Notes: a model not told the origin generated them from the letters alone. A DNA stretch of 64,000 nt from Bradyrhizobium lablabi (GCF_900141755.1 NZ_LT670844.1:3968001-4032000), one strand, 5' to 3'. Positions 1 through 10,676 are shown, numbered from the stretch's first letter. Made by a program: numbers and translations.

Positions 1-507
1 CTGCATGCGGGCGCCGCCGGAGGCCGCGAACACGATGAACGGCGATTTCTTTTCGACCGCGAGTTCAAGTCCGCGCACGATCGCTTCGCCGGCGGCCATG
101 CCGAGCGAGCCGCCCATGAAGTCGAAATCCTGCACCGCGATCACGACCGCGGCGCCTTCGAGCTTGCCGTAGCCGACCTTGATGGCGTCGTTCAGCCCGG
201 TTCGCGCGCGCGCATCCTTGATGCGATCGGCATATTTGCGCTCGTCGCGAAATTTCAGGGGATCGGCTGATACCTCCGGCAGCGCCACGTCGAACCAGGT
301 CTCGTTGTCGAAGATTGATTTCAGCCGCGCCACCGCGCCCATCCGCATGTGGTAGTTCGAATCGGGAATCACGAACTGGTTGGCCTCGACGTCCTTGTAG
401 AACACGAGCTGTCCTGAATCAGGGCATTTGATCCACAAATTCTCCGGCGTCTCGCGCCGCAGGATGTTGCGGATTTTCGGCCGGACGACGTTGGTGAGCC
501 AATTCAT
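1..507 (-). CDS. accD: Acetyl-CoA carboxylase carboxyltransferase subunit beta (partial, C-terminus outside window)
   Basis: N-terminal 169 residues of the beta carboxyltransferase subunit of acetyl-CoA carboxylase, which with AccA moves CO2 from carboxybiotin to acetyl-CoA to make malonyl-CoA for fatty-acid synthesis. The ATG at 507 opens [12 protein letters not shown], and the Gly-rich start of the crotonase-like fold ([21 protein letters not shown]) is visible before the edge. The N-terminal region that is a four-cysteine zinc ribbon in E. coli keeps only Cys28 here; the other three positions read Ser31, Ile47 and Ser50 ([14 protein letters not shown]). The remainder of the gene lies left of base 1. 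It is co-oriented behind trpA, an order familiar from Bradyrhizobium. Confidence 0.95.
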   Translation of the reverse strand, partial: MNWLTNVVRPKIRNILRRETPENLWIKCPDSGQLVFYKDVEANQFVIPDSNYHMRMGAVARLKSIFDNETWFDVALPEVSADPLKFRDERKYADRIKDARARTGLNDAIKVGYGKLEGAAVVIAVQDFDFMGGSLGMAAGEAIVRGLELAVEKKSPFIVFAASGGARMQ

Positions 508-609
508 GGTTCGCTCCGAATGGCGATCAAATCGCCCCTCAACTATATGGCGGCCCGGACCAAGCCCGGCAAGCCGCCGTTTGCGGTCTATCTCGACCGC
601 AATTGTGGC

Positions 610-1446
610 TTATTCGGCGGCCTGCTTTGCGCCCCGGACGCCCTCCGCCAGCGATGCCACGAGATCGGCGACCGCGTCGACGGTTTTGGCCGTGGCGCGG
701 CCTTCGGCATCGAGGCTGCCGCGGAGCGCGTCGACCAGTGCGGTGCCTACCACCGCGCCGTCGGCATTTTGCGCGATGGCACGCGCACCCTCCGGCGTGC
801 GGATGCCGAAGCCGACACAAACCGGCAATTTCGTATGCCGCTTGATGCGGGCGACGGCTTCGCCGACCACCTTGGTGTCGGCGCTGGCGCTGCCGGTAAT
901 GCCGGTGATGGAGACGTAGTAGACAAAGCCGGACGTGTTGGCGAGCACGGCGGGCAGACGCTTGTCGTCGGTGGTCGGCGTTGCCAGCCGGATGAAATTC
1001 AGCCCGGCCCGCATTGCCGGCAGGCACAATTCGGTGTCTTCCTCCGGCGGCAGGTCGACAATGATCAATCCATCGACGCCCGCGGATTTTGCGTCGGCCA
1101 GAAACTTGTCGACGCCGTAGATGTAGATCGGATTGTAATAGCCCATCAGCACCAGTGGCGTCGTGTTATCGCCGTTACGAAACTCGCGCACCATCGCGAG
1201 CGTTTTCTTCAAGGTCATGCCGCCCTTGAGCGCGCGCAGACCCGCCGCCTGAATCGCCGGGCCATCCGCCATCGGATCGGTAAAGGGCATGCCGATCTCG
1301 ATGATGTCGGCGCCCGCTTTCGGCAGCGCTTTTATGATCTCGAGCGAGGTCGCAGAGTCGGGATCGCCGGCCATCAGGAAGGTGATGAAAGCGGAACGGC
1401 CTTGCTCTTTCAGTTCGGCAAAACGTGCGTCGATGCGGGTGGTCAT
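610..1446 (-). CDS. trpA: Tryptophan synthase alpha subunit
   Basis: 278 residues, the normal length for TrpA. It cleaves indole-3-glycerol phosphate to indole and glyceraldehyde-3-phosphate and passes indole to TrpB through the alpha2beta2 tunnel. The catalytic pair is in place: Glu50 in [12 protein letters not shown] and Asp61 in MADGPAIQ. The phosphate-binding loop is seen as [11 protein letters not shown] and GTALVD. The ATG at 1446 opens [13 protein letters not shown]. It is downstream of trpB in the same direction, separated by about 200 bp that hold a palindromic element, so co-transcription with trpB may depend on reading through that structure. Confidence 0.97.
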   Translation of the reverse strand: MTTRIDARFAELKEQGRSAFITFLMAGDPDSATSLEIIKALPKAGADIIEIGMPFTDPMADGPAIQAAGLRALKGGMTLKKTLAMVREFRNGDNTTPLVLMGYYNPIYIYGVDKFLADAKSAGVDGLIIVDLPPEEDTELCLPAMRAGLNFIRLATPTTDDKRLPAVLANTSGFVYYVSITGITGSASADTKVVGEAVARIKRHTKLPVCVGFGIRTPEGARAIAQNADGAVVGTALVDALRGSLDAEGRATAKTVDAVADLVASLAEGVRGAKQAAE

Positions 1447-1496
1447 AACGCGGCGCTCGCTGTGCTGTGCCGTTTCCCAAGAGCGGTGTTTGCGGA

Positions 1497-1632
1497 GACA
1501 CCCCCACCCCAGCCCTCCCCCGCAAGCGGGAGAGGGGGCGCAGCTCGCCTAATGGATACAACAGTGCTTAACCCGAACACGGTCCGTTCCCTCTCCCGCT
1601 TGCGGGGGAGCGTTAGGGTGGGGGCTTTCTCC
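1497..1632. repeat. Palindromic MITE-like element, family A, in the trpA-trpB gap
   Basis: Two arms of about 38 bp face each other (1501-1538 and 1587-1625), each holding its own short palindrome around CCCCCGCAAGCGGGAG. The roughly 50 bp centre, including a core close to CAACAGTG and ATCCATT, also occurs in the opposite orientation at 39158-39303. Arms plus a conserved centre suggest a small non-autonomous element rather than a simple terminator. It could fold strongly in the trp transcript. Confidence 0.8.
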
Positions 1633-1651
1633 GCGAATTCGATGTAGCCAG

Positions 1652-2866
<1,215 letters not shown>

Positions 2867-2873
2867 CAATTTA

Positions 2874-3695
2874 TCAACTCTTGTTGCCGCGCAGCGCTGC
2901 CTCTGCTCCCTCGCCCCGCTCTTGCGGGGAGAGGGTTGGGGTGAGGGGCTGTTTCCGCGAACTCGGTGACAGGCTTGAATGCGGTGACTCCCCCTCACCC
3001 GGATCGCAAGAGCGATCCGACCTCTCCCCGTAAACGGGGAGAGGTGAAGGAGAGCTGGTGGCGCGCGCGGCGCGGATAAACTCGCGGATCATCTCGGCAT
3101 CCTTGACGCCGGGAGCGCGCTCGACGCCGGAGGAAACATCGACGCCGCCGGCGCGGGTGACGCGGATGGCTTCCGCGACATTTTCGGCATTAAGCCCGCC
3201 CGAGACCATGAACGGCAATTTGAGATCGAGATTTTCCAGCACATGCCAGTCGAACACGGTGCCGAGACCGCCGGGGCGGGTGGCTTCCTTTGGCGCGCGG
3301 GCATCGAACAGGATGCGGTCGGCGACCGCGGCATAGCCGGGCAACGCTGCAAGATCGGCCGGCGTCTCGACCGCGATCGCCTTCATCACGGGCAATGCGA
3401 ATTTCTGCTTGATGTCGCGCAGCCGTGCCACGGTTTCGCGGCCATGCAGCTGCAAAATATCCGGCTGCAGCACCTCGACGATATTGGCAAGCGTCGCATC
3501 ATCGGCATCGACCGTGAGTGCAACTTTTGTGGCGCGCCGTTTTGCGTGCTTGCCGAGTTCGCGCGCGGTCTCGAGGCTGAGATGCCGCGGCGACGGCGGG
3601 AAAAATACAAATCCCACCATATCCGCGCCGGAATCCAGCGCGACGTCGAGCGTCTCGCGCGTGGACAGGCCGCAAATTTTGACGATCAGGGACAT
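2874..3695 (-). CDS. trpF: Phosphoribosylanthranilate isomerase with repeat-derived C-terminal tail
   Basis: Isomerises N-(5'-phosphoribosyl)anthranilate to the carboxyphenylamino-deoxyribulose intermediate of tryptophan synthesis. The (beta/alpha)8 signature is clear: [16 protein letters not shown] with the catalytic Cys near residue 8, [16 protein letters not shown], and [11 protein letters not shown]. The family normally ends near residue 212 ([11 protein letters not shown]). Here the frame continues for about 60 residues rich in Ser, Pro, Arg and Gly that are translated from palindromic DNA (2888-3058), and stops 7 bp before trpB. The extension is probably disordered and functionally neutral, but it maintains the coupling to trpB. 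Confidence 0.94.
   Translation of the reverse strand: MSLIVKICGLSTRETLDVALDSGADMVGFVFFPPSPRHLSLETARELGKHAKRRATKVALTVDADDATLANIVEVLQPDILQLHGRETVARLRDIKQKFALPVMKAIAVETPADLAALPGYAAVADRILFDARAPKEATRPGGLGTVFDWHVLENLDLKLPFMVSGGLNAENVAEAIRVTRAGGVDVSSGVERAPGVKDAEMIREFIRAARATSSPSPLPVYGERSDRSCDPGEGESPHSSLSPSSRKQPLTPTLSPQERGEGAEAALRGNKS
2888..3058. repeat. Pair of palindromic repeats inside the 3' end of trpF
   Basis: Two hairpin-forming units lie side by side. One holds CCCCGCTCTTGCGGGGAGAG and sits within GTGAGGGG-type flanks. The other holds GGATCGCAAGAGCGATCC followed by CTCTCCCCGTAAACGGGGAG. They are inside the open frame of trpF rather than between genes, and they resemble family A (1497-1632) in having CCCTCACCC-like arms. 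Confidence 0.75.
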
Positions 3696-3759
3696 GGTTC
3701 AGGGCACAGGTCAGGACGGCGGTAAAAGCCGAAAAAAGTGGTTCGTTTGCGCCCGCGTT

Positions 3760-4152
3760 CTACAACGTCGCGCCCTGCTTGTCTCGCCCACTGGGCCCAT
3801 AAAAGCCCCCCGGCTGCGGGGCGGGAAGGCGCTGCGGGTCGTAGCGCGAGGCCGGGGCTGCGGCGCGCAGATCGGCCAGTTGGGAGCGCGCCTGCCGCGC
3901 ATCGGCCTCGTGCTGGCGGGCCGCGCGCCGCCAGCGGCGCTGCCGGAACCAGGTCGCGGAGCTGCCCGCCACCACCCCCAGGATCGCGACCGCGATGATC
4001 AGCACGAACAGCGGCAGCCTGACCGAGACCGACGGATCGGCGGAGTTGAACGGATCGAACGACACCGTGACAAGATGACGGTTGGCGACCGCGAAGACGA
4101 TGAAGATCAGCCCCAGCGGAATCAGGACGAGGCCGGTTAAGAACTTTCGCAT
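3760..4152 (-). CDS. LapA-like (DUF1049) small membrane protein
   Basis: About 130 residues with two hydrophobic helices (FLTGLVLIPLGLIFIVFAVA near residues 3-22, and LPLFVLIIAVAILGVVAGSS near 47-66), followed by a basic, Arg/Ala-rich cytoplasmic helix (WFRQRRWRRAARQHEADAR) and a Pro-rich tail. This matches the lipopolysaccharide-assembly LapA/DUF1049 architecture. The second ATG (4152) is preferred because a GAGAG ribosome site abuts the first ATG at 4158 but sits about 6 nt before the second. It lies between ihfB and trpF on the same strand. The precise role is unknown. Confidence 0.8.
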   Translation of the reverse strand: MRKFLTGLVLIPLGLIFIVFAVANRHLVTVSFDPFNSADPSVSVRLPLFVLIIAVAILGVVAGSSATWFRQRRWRRAARQHEADARQARSQLADLRAAAPASRYDPQRLPAPQPGGFYGPSGRDKQGATL

Positions 4153-4233
4153 GACCATCTCTCGCGTTGATGGAGACCGGCGGGCGCGTATTCCGCGAAC
4201 AGCAGACCCACGGACTGATCCGAGGCTTAACGC

Positions 4234-4542
4234 CTACGCGCCGGCGTCGGGTGACGACCCGTTGTCGCGGTTCAGACGTTCGCGCATTTCCTTGCCGGTC
4301 TTGAAGAACGGCACGCTCTTCTGATCGACCGGGACATGCGCGCCGGTGCGCGGGTTACGGCCGGCGCGGGCCGGACGGTGCTTCACCGAAAATGCGCCAA
4401 AACCGCGCAGTTCGACGCGATCCCCACGCGCCAGCGCGGCGACGATCTCATCGAGGATGGCATTCACGATGTTCTCGACATCCCGCTGGTAAAGGTGCGG
4501 GTTGTGCTCGGCGATGCGCTGAACAAGTTCGGATTTGATCAT
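4234..4542 (-). CDS. ihfB: Integration host factor beta subunit
   Basis: 102-residue HU/IHF-family DNA-bending protein. It starts [18 protein letters not shown] and carries the family core [22 protein letters not shown] with the conserved GRNPRTG DNA-intercalating arm. The [12 protein letters not shown] helix and the C-terminal [11 protein letters not shown] fit IHF-beta better than HU. As the heterodimer with IHF-alpha it bends DNA at promoters, including sigma-54-dependent ones; rpoN is also in this window. It lies downstream of sppA, a common arrangement in alphaproteobacteria. Confidence 0.95.
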   Translation of the reverse strand: MIKSELVQRIAEHNPHLYQRDVENIVNAILDEIVAALARGDRVELRGFGAFSVKHRPARAGRNPRTGAHVPVDQKSVPFFKTGKEMRERLNRDNGSSPDAGA

Positions 4543-4714
4543 CGAGACTGGGACCCGGGACGGTGCGGATATCCATTTCCGTGAAAATGCGTTGAACTGT
4601 CAAGACGCTAAATGAATATTGCGCCGCGCGAAAACGCGTGACAATCGGCCGGATTGGGGATTGTGGCAATACCCGCCCTGCGGGAGCGAGGGACGGAAAC
4701 CGGACTTAGGCGGT

Positions 4715-5695
4715 TCAATTGCTGCCGGCGGGTTGCCATAGCGCCAGCATGCCGTCCAGGCCCAGGCGATCGACCGCCTGCGCGAGGCCGGCCTGCTCGA
4801 TTTGCCTGGCGATCGTGCTGAAGCCCAGCGCATCGAGCGTAATCGAAGCCGCCGTTCGCAGGAACGTCAGGTCGCCGAAGCGTGGTGTCATCTTGTAGTT
4901 GCGCACCGGCAGATCGGCCTTGACGCCCTTCTGCGCCACCAGCCACGCCACTGCGGTTTTCTCGTCGCCGAGTTGATCGATCAGCTTCAGATCGACGGCC
5001 TGGTGTCCGGTGAAGACCCGGCCATCGGCGACTTTTTCGAGCAAATCGTCGTCCATGCCGCGCCGCTCTTTGACGAGGCCGCGAAACCACGTGTAGGAAT
5101 CCTTCACCAGCGAATCCAAAGCGGCGCGCGCTTCCGGACTGGTCGGCTCAAAGCCGTTGGGCGCCGCTTTGAGCGGCGAAGACTTCACTTCCTCGACCTT
5201 GACGCCGACAGTTTTCATCAAATCGGTGAAATTAGGAAACTGGAACAGCACGCCGATCGAACCGACCAGCGAGGTTTGCTGCGCGACGATATGATCGGCC
5301 GCGATCGCTGTGATGTAACCGCCCGACGCCGCCAATCCCTCGACCACCACGACCAGCGGCTTCTTCGCCTTCAGCCGCGTCAGCGCGTCGTAAAGCTGTT
5401 CGGAGCCGGCGGTGGTACCGCCGGGAGAATTGATATGCACGATGACGGCTGCGGCCTGCGATTTTTCCAGCCGTTCCAGCGCCTCGACGCGATCATTGTC
5501 GCTGCGGATCAGGCCTTCGATGTTGATCCGTGCAATCGCGTTCGAGCTCGTGAACGCGCTGCGTCCGCCCGGCGTCGCCACCAAGCCGACAGTGGCGATC
5601 GCGACGATCGCGGCCAGTACCGCGACCACGCGCCAGAACGTCAGCTTGCGGCGAATCCTGCGGCGATCGACGATCACATCCGAATCAAGCGACAT
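4715..5695 (-). CDS. sppA: Signal peptide peptidase SppA, short (36 kDa-type) form
   Basis: 326 residues from the ATG at 5695, which has a GGAG ribosome site 8 nt upstream. One N-terminal membrane anchor (about residues 20-42) is followed by a ClpP-like serine protease domain. The nucleophile is Ser124 in LAASGGYI and the likely general-base lysine is Lys176 in SSPLKAAP. It degrades cleaved signal peptides at the periplasmic face. The frame is open 60 codons further upstream, but that part translates a palindromic repeat, so the internal start is used. Confidence 0.95.
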   Translation of the reverse strand: MSLDSDVIVDRRRIRRKLTFWRVVAVLAAIVAIATVGLVATPGGRSAFTSSNAIARINIEGLIRSDNDRVEALERLEKSQAAAVIVHINSPGGTTAGSEQLYDALTRLKAKKPLVVVVEGLAASGGYITAIAADHIVAQQTSLVGSIGVLFQFPNFTDLMKTVGVKVEEVKSSPLKAAPNGFEPTSPEARAALDSLVKDSYTWFRGLVKERRGMDDDLLEKVADGRVFTGHQAVDLKLIDQLGDEKTAVAWLVAQKGVKADLPVRNYKMTPRFGDLTFLRTAASITLDALGFSTIARQIEQAGLAQAVDRLGLDGMLALWQPAGSN

Positions 5696-5816
5696 CGAAA
5701 TTCTCCAAAGGAAGCGGTTCGTAAGGGGATTGCACGGTCTTCTCTGCACAGCACTAATATGCCGTGTCCCAATTACATCAATTGCGATGCAATATGTAGA
5801 AAACAAGGCCCTTTCG

Positions 5817-5936
5817 TCGTCCCTGCGGAAAGCAGGGACCCATAACCACCGATGCCAATTGCAAGGAAAAGGCAACTACCCAACCGCCCAATCGATAGGG
5901 CACGGAGTATGGGTCCCTGCTTTCGCAGGGACGACA
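5817..5936. repeat. Long inverted repeat between sppA and rpsA
   Basis: Near-identical 27-28 bp arms (5817-5843 and 5909-5936; core GGGTCCCTGC and GCAGGGACGA) flank about 65 bp. Each arm has an internal short hairpin of the type CCTGCgaaaGCAGG. The form is typical of dispersed intergenic palindromes in Bradyrhizobium. It sits upstream of the sppA start and downstream of the rpsA terminator. Confidence 0.8.
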
Positions 5937-5945
5937 CCGAGAATA

Positions 5946-5975
5946 ACAAAAAAGGCCCCGGTCGAAACCGGGGCC
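5946..5975 (-). terminator. Rho-independent terminator of rpsA
   Basis: On the minus strand a perfect 8-bp stem (GGCCCCGG/CCGGGGCC, 5954-5961 with 5968-5975, six-base loop) is followed by a run of T. It ends the rpsA transcript 22 bp after the stop codon. Confidence 0.9.
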
Positions 5976-5997
5976 TGATCGCTGGGAAAGTAATCGC

Positions 5998-7701
5998 TTA
6001 CTTGTCGTTGCGCTGCTTGAGCGCGGTGCCCAGAATGTCGCCCAGCGTCGCGCCCGAATCGGAGGAGCCATATTGCGCGATGGCCTCCTTCTCTTCGGCG
6101 ACTTCGAGCGCCTTGATCGAGACCTGCACCTTGCGGGCCTTCTTGTCGAACTGGATCACCCGCGCATCGACCTTTTCGCCCACCGCAAAACGCTCGGCGC
6201 GCTGGTCGTTGCGATCGCGCGCCAATTCGGAGCGCTTGATGAAGGTAGTGAAGTCGGTACCGGAGATCTTGACCTCGATGCCGCTTTCCTTGACCTCGAG
6301 CACTTCGCAGGTCACGACCGCGCCCTTCTTGACGTCGCCCGGTTCTGCGAACGGATCGCCTTCGAGCTGCTTGACGCCGAGCGAGATGCGCTCCTTTTCG
6401 ACATCGACATCGAGCACCACGGCTTTCACCATGTCGCCCTTCTTGAAGTTGTCGATCACCTGCTCGCCCGGAAGCTTCCAGTCGAGGTCGGACAGATGCA
6501 CCATGCCGTCGACGTCGCCCTCGAGCCCGAGGAACAGGCCGAACTCGGTCTTGTTCTTGACCTCGCCCTCGACCGTCGATCCCACCGGGAATTTCTCGAC
6601 GAACACTTCCCAGGGATTGCGCATGGTCTGCTTGAGGCCGAGCGAAATCCTTCGCTTGACCGAATCGACTTCCAGGACCTGCACTTCGACTTCCTGCGAA
6701 GTCGAGACGATCTTGCCGGGATGCATGTTCTTCTTGGTCCACGACATTTCCGAGACGTGGATCAGGCCTTCGATGCCCGGCTCGAGCTCAACGAACGCGC
6801 CGTAGTCGGTGATGTTGGTGACGCGGCCGGTGAAGCGTGCGTTCAGCGGGTATTTCGCCTCGATGCCCTGCCAGGGATCATCGAGCAGTTGCTTCATGCC
6901 GAGCGAGATGCGGTGGGTCTCGTGGTTGATCTTGATGATCTTGACCTTCACGGTCTGGCCGATGGTGAGCACTTCGGTCGGGTGATTGACCCGGCGCCAG
7001 GCGATATCGGTGACGTGCAGCAGGCCGTCGATGCCGCCGAGGTCGACGAAAGCACCGTAATCGGTGATGTTCTTGACGACGCCGTCGATGACCTGACCCT
7101 CTTCGAGATTCTGCACCAGTTCCTGGCGCTGCTCGGCGCGGGTCTCTTCCAGAACCGTGCGGCGCGACACCACGATGTTGCCGCGGCGGCGATCCATCTT
7201 GAGGATCTGGAACGGCTGCGAATTGTTCATCAGCGGTGCGACGTCGCGGATCGGGCGGATATCGACCTGGGAGCGCGGCAGGAACGCGACCGCCCCATCC
7301 AGATCGACGGTGAAGCCGCCCTTGACCTGGTTGAAGATGACGCCGTGAACTTTTTCGTTGTTGTTGAAGGCCTTCTCGAGCTTGCCCCAGCTTTCCTCGC
7401 GGCGCGCCTTGTCGCGCGACAGCACGGCCTCTCCGAGCGCATTTTCGATGCGGTCGAGAAACACCTCGACCTCGTCGCCGACCTTGAGGTCGCTTTCGCG
7501 GCCGGGCCCTGCGAACTCGCGCAGCGCCACGCGGCCTTCGGTCTTGAGGCCGACGTCGATGACGGCCATGTCCTTTTCAATCGCAACTACCTTGCCCTTG
7601 ATGACGGAGCTTTCCTGCAGGTTGCCGCCGGCAAAGGACTCGTCGAGCATGGCGGCAAAATCGTCACGGGAAGGATTATAAGAAGCAGCAGTCGAAGCCA
7701 T
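5998..7701 (-). CDS. rpsA: 30S ribosomal protein S1
   Basis: 567 residues with six S1/OB-fold repeats. The first two are divergent and ribosome-binding (around GKVVAIEKDMAVIDVG and GVIFNQVKGGFTVDLDG). The next three are canonical RNA-binding repeats (GVVKNITDYGAFVDLGG, GRVTNITDYGAFVELEP, GEVKNKTEFGLFLGLEG), and the sixth is CEVLEVKESGIEVKI. It recruits mRNAs with weak or structured leaders to the 30S subunit. The start MASTAASYNPSRDDF fits the alphaproteobacterial family. The order aroA-cmk-rpsA is highly conserved, and a 263 bp leader separates it from cmk. Confidence 0.98.
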   Translation of the reverse strand: MASTAASYNPSRDDFAAMLDESFAGGNLQESSVIKGKVVAIEKDMAVIDVGLKTEGRVALREFAGPGRESDLKVGDEVEVFLDRIENALGEAVLSRDKARREESWGKLEKAFNNNEKVHGVIFNQVKGGFTVDLDGAVAFLPRSQVDIRPIRDVAPLMNNSQPFQILKMDRRRGNIVVSRRTVLEETRAEQRQELVQNLEEGQVIDGVVKNITDYGAFVDLGGIDGLLHVTDIAWRRVNHPTEVLTIGQTVKVKIIKINHETHRISLGMKQLLDDPWQGIEAKYPLNARFTGRVTNITDYGAFVELEPGIEGLIHVSEMSWTKKNMHPGKIVSTSQEVEVQVLEVDSVKRRISLGLKQTMRNPWEVFVEKFPVGSTVEGEVKNKTEFGLFLGLEGDVDGMVHLSDLDWKLPGEQVIDNFKKGDMVKAVVLDVDVEKERISLGVKQLEGDPFAEPGDVKKGAVVTCEVLEVKESGIEVKISGTDFTTFIKRSELARDRNDQRAERFAVGEKVDARVIQFDKKARKVQVSIKALEVAEEKEAIAQYGSSDSGATLGDILGTALKQRNDK

Positions 7702-7964
7702 TTGTTCTCCAGATGCGGGTATTGCCGGCCATTCGGGTTAAAGGGCGTATCGGGCGTGAAGTGTCAGGGGTCCGCAAACCCTAACGACCGCTCTTTGCGA
7801 GAAAGCGCAAAAGCGGGCCGGCAGCTTGCCTGCACGTTCGATACGTTGGTTTTTATCCGGAACCTAAGGTTCGTCGATCTCAATAAATCGAGCTCGCGAT
7901 ACCGACATTCAAGGCCTGGAGCGGGCTTTCCTCCAATGACGGCATCGGTTTCGTTTGAAAGTGC

Positions 7965-8603
7965 TCAAACCCGCTGCCGGCCCGCTCGGACGGCCTCGAC
8001 AATGTCGATGGCGGCCCGGACGCCGGCTTCTATATCCAAATTGGAGTTATCGAGCAAGTGAGCATCCGGGGCCGGTTTTAGGGGCGCAACAGGGCGATTT
8101 TGGTCGCGTTCGTCGCGCTTGAGGATATCGGCCAGCACCGCGGCCTCATCGGCGTCCTCGCCCCGGGCCCGGGCCTCCAGCGTCCGGCGCCGGGCGCGCA
8201 CCCTCGGATCGGCCACGACAAAAATCTTCACGTCGGCATGCGGGCAGATCACGGTGCCGATATCGCGGCCGTCGAGCACCGCGCCCGGCGGATCGGCGGC
8301 GAATTGCCGCTGAAAATTCAACAGCACTTCGCGCACTTTGGGGATAGCCGAGACCACCGAGGCGGCGTCGCCCACTTGCTGGGTTTTCAGCGCCGGATTG
8401 CCGAATTTCTCGGGATCGAGTTCGAGCGCCGCGGAGACGGCGAGCATCTCGTTGGAAAGGTCGGCGCCCGCGTCCAGCATCGCCTTGGCAACCGCACGAT
8501 AAATCACGCCGGTATCGAGGTGACGATAGCCGTAATGCTTGGCAAGCCGCTTGCCGAGCGTGCCCTTGCCTGAGGCGGCCGGTCCATCGATGGCGATGAT
8601 CAT
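7965..8603 (-). CDS. cmk: Cytidylate kinase
   Basis: 212 residues. It phosphorylates CMP/dCMP to the diphosphates using ATP. The Walker A loop is GPAASGKGT (residues 6-14), with the CMP-binding [11 protein letters not shown] segment and the [17 protein letters not shown] motif. The start codon overlaps the aroA stop (ATGA), so the two are translationally coupled. It has the normal length for the bacterial enzyme. Confidence 0.97.
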   Translation of the reverse strand: MIIAIDGPAASGKGTLGKRLAKHYGYRHLDTGVIYRAVAKAMLDAGADLSNEMLAVSAALELDPEKFGNPALKTQQVGDAASVVSAIPKVREVLLNFQRQFAADPPGAVLDGRDIGTVICPHADVKIFVVADPRVRARRRTLEARARGEDADEAAVLADILKRDERDQNRPVAPLKPAPDAHLLDNSNLDIEAGVRAAIDIVEAVRAGRQRV

Positions 8604-9949
8604 GAAAACTCCGCCCCCAATGAGCGCATCATCGAGATGAAATCCGGAAAGCTCGTGGCGATGAACGCAGTATCGTCGACCTTCACCGGCTTGTCGGTGG
8701 CAAGCCCCATCACCAAAGCCGACATCGCGATGCGATGATCCATATGGGTGGCGACGAGGCCTCCGCCCACCACATGGCCCTTGCCTTCGACGATCAAATC
8801 GTCGCCCACAATCTCGACCTTGACGCCGTTGACGCGCAACATCGCGGCGGTGGCCTCCAGCCGGTCGGATTCCTTGACACGCAGCTCCTGCAGGCCGCGC
8901 ATGATGGTGGTGCCTTCGGCAAAACTCGCCGCCACTGCCAGCACCAGATATTCGTCGATCATCGAGGGCGCGCGTTCGGGCGGCACCTCAACGCCGCGCA
9001 GCTTCGAGGCGCGCACGCGGAGTTGCGCCATCGGCTCGCCGGCATCGCCGCGAATCTCGCTTTCCTCGATCGAGGCACCCATCTCGCGCAAGGTCGTGAA
9101 CAGCCCGGTGCGCAGCGGATTGGTCATGACATCTGACAGAACGAGGTCGGACCCCTCCACGATCAAGGCCGCTACGATCGGAAACGCCGCCGATGACGGA
9201 TCGGCCGGCACCACGACCGCGGCGCCATGCAGTTCGGGCTGCCCGGTGAGCGCGATCCTGCGGCCGTGGCTGCCCTCCGGTGTCGAGACGATCTGGGCGC
9301 CAAAATGCTTCAGCATCAGTTCAGTGTGGTCGCGGCTCGCCTCGGTCTCGATCACGGTGGTGACGCCGGGCGCGGCCAGCCCCGCCAGCAGCACCGCGGA
9401 TTTTATCTGGGCCGAGGCCACAGGCGTCCGGTAGAGGATCGGCAATGGATCGCGGGCGCCCTCGAGGGTCAGCGGCAGGCGGCCGCCTTCTCCAGCTGTG
9501 GCAACCCGGGCGCCCATCAATTCCAGGGGATCGAGCACCCGCCGCATCGGGCGAGAGCGCAGCGAGGCGTCGCCGTCGAAGGTCGCGGCAATGGGGCAGC
9601 CCGCCACCGCCCCCATCACCAGCCGGCATCCGGTACCGGAGTTGCCGAAATCCAGGGGAACTTGCGGCGCCGCGAACCCGGCGACACCGACACCGCAGAC
9701 CTTCCAGGCGAAATCGCCGGTTCGCTCGACGTTCGCGCCCAGCGCCCGCATCGCCTTGGCGGTATTCAGGACGTCGTCGCCCTCGAGCAGACCCGAAATG
9801 CGGGTTTCGCCGACTGAAAGCGCGCCCAGAATCAGGGCCCGGTGCGAGATCGACTTGTCGCCGGGAACACGAACCTTCCCGCCGAGGGGGCCGCTCGCAC
9901 GGGCTTCGAGCGGGGTCGGTTGATCGGCGAGGTGGGCTGATTGGGTCAA
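8600..9949 (-). CDS. aroA: 3-Phosphoshikimate 1-carboxyvinyltransferase (EPSP synthase)
   Basis: About 449 residues. It transfers the enolpyruvyl group of PEP to shikimate-3-phosphate in the shikimate pathway. Diagnostic segments are [20 protein letters not shown] near the N terminus, [14 protein letters not shown], and the C-terminal [16 protein letters not shown] place the start at a TTG (9949) because it has AGAGGA seven bases upstream; the first ATG (9982, 11 codons further out) has no such site. The length and the GNSGTGCRL motif suggest a class II-like relative, inferred only from overall resemblance. It overlaps cmk by 4 bp. Confidence 0.95.
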   Translation of the reverse strand: MTQSAHLADQPTPLEARASGPLGGKVRVPGDKSISHRALILGALSVGETRISGLLEGDDVLNTAKAMRALGANVERTGDFAWKVCGVGVAGFAAPQVPLDFGNSGTGCRLVMGAVAGCPIAATFDGDASLRSRPMRRVLDPLELMGARVATAGEGGRLPLTLEGARDPLPILYRTPVASAQIKSAVLLAGLAAPGVTTVIETEASRDHTELMLKHFGAQIVSTPEGSHGRRIALTGQPELHGAAVVVPADPSSAAFPIVAALIVEGSDLVLSDVMTNPLRTGLFTTLREMGASIEESEIRGDAGEPMAQLRVRASKLRGVEVPPERAPSMIDEYLVLAVAASFAEGTTIMRGLQELRVKESDRLEATAAMLRVNGVKVEIVGDDLIVEGKGHVVGGGLVATHMDHRIAMSALVMGLATDKPVKVDDTAFIATSFPDFISMMRSLGAEFS

Positions 9950-10094
9950 GATTGTGTCCTCTGCGCGGGCCGCAGGTAACATATGGGCCGCGCGGCGTCA
10001 CGCAGGCATCCGCATCCCGCAAAGCGCTATTGACAGGGGCGCGGCAACTAGCCAAGTGAAGCACCGTTTTTCAGAAATTCCCAGGATTCCACCC

Positions 10095-10520
10095 GTGGCC
10101 AAATCCGATCTCGGAACCAAACGTATTTGCCCGACGACAGGCAAGAAATTCTACGATCTCAACAAGAGCCCGGTGATCTCGCCCTACACCGGCGAGGTCG
10201 TGCCGATCGCGCCGGTGCCGCCGCCGCGAACCCGCGCGGACGCGGCCGCCCGCGCCAGTGCCGCAGCGGCTGCCTCTGCCGCCGAAGCCGTGCCGGAGCC
10301 GGTGGAGGCTGAAGAGTTGGTGCCGCTCGAGGAAGCCGATGCCGAGGAGAACACCGGCAAGGTCAAGGCCGTCGTTCCCGAATCGGAAGACGATATCGAG
10401 ATCGACGAGACCATCGAAGACGACGACGATGATGATTCGACCTTCATCGCCGACGAGGAAGAGGGCGACGAGGACGTCACCGACATCATCGGCGACGTCG
10501 GCGGCGACGAGGAGACTTGA
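10095..10520 (+). CDS. TIGR02300 family acidic protein
   Basis: 141 residues starting from GTG at 10095, with CAGGA 8 nt upstream. The N terminus VAKSDLGTKRICPTTGKKFYDLN and the following SPYTGEVVP are conserved in this alphaproteobacterial family of unknown function. The rest is an Ala/Pro linker and a highly acidic tail (runs of Glu and Asp, e.g. TIEDDDDDDSTF), probably disordered. It is divergent from aroA and just upstream of tRNA-Ala. CPTTG may be a remnant metal-knuckle, but only one Cys is present. Confidence 0.88.
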   Translation: MAKSDLGTKRICPTTGKKFYDLNKSPVISPYTGEVVPIAPVPPPRTRADAAARASAAAAASAAEAVPEPVEAEELVPLEEADAEENTGKVKAVVPESEDDIEIDETIEDDDDDDSTFIADEEEGDEDVTDIIGDVGGDEET

Positions 10521-10600
10521 GATCGGCCCTGAACTGTGTTCAGGATTCCGCCGTGTTCAGGATTTAGCCGCGCGTCGCCCAAGGCACGCGGCAGTTCTAA

Positions 10601-10674
<74 letters not shown>

Positions 10675-10676
<2 letters not shown>

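Noticed and set aside
2867..2998. 44-codon N-terminal extension of TrpB
   Set aside because: Encodes Ser/Pro/Arg-rich repeat translation overlapping trpF; the conserved TrpB N terminus begins at 2866.
5696..5875. 60-codon N-terminal extension of SppA
   Set aside because: Translates the palindromic repeat and spacer; the internal ATG has a good ribosome site and is followed by the membrane anchor.
6073..8061. Very long plus-strand open frame opposite rpsA and cmk
   Set aside because: Shadow of the GC-rich S1 and cytidylate kinase coding sequence; no family motif, no ribosome site, and the minus-strand genes are unambiguous.
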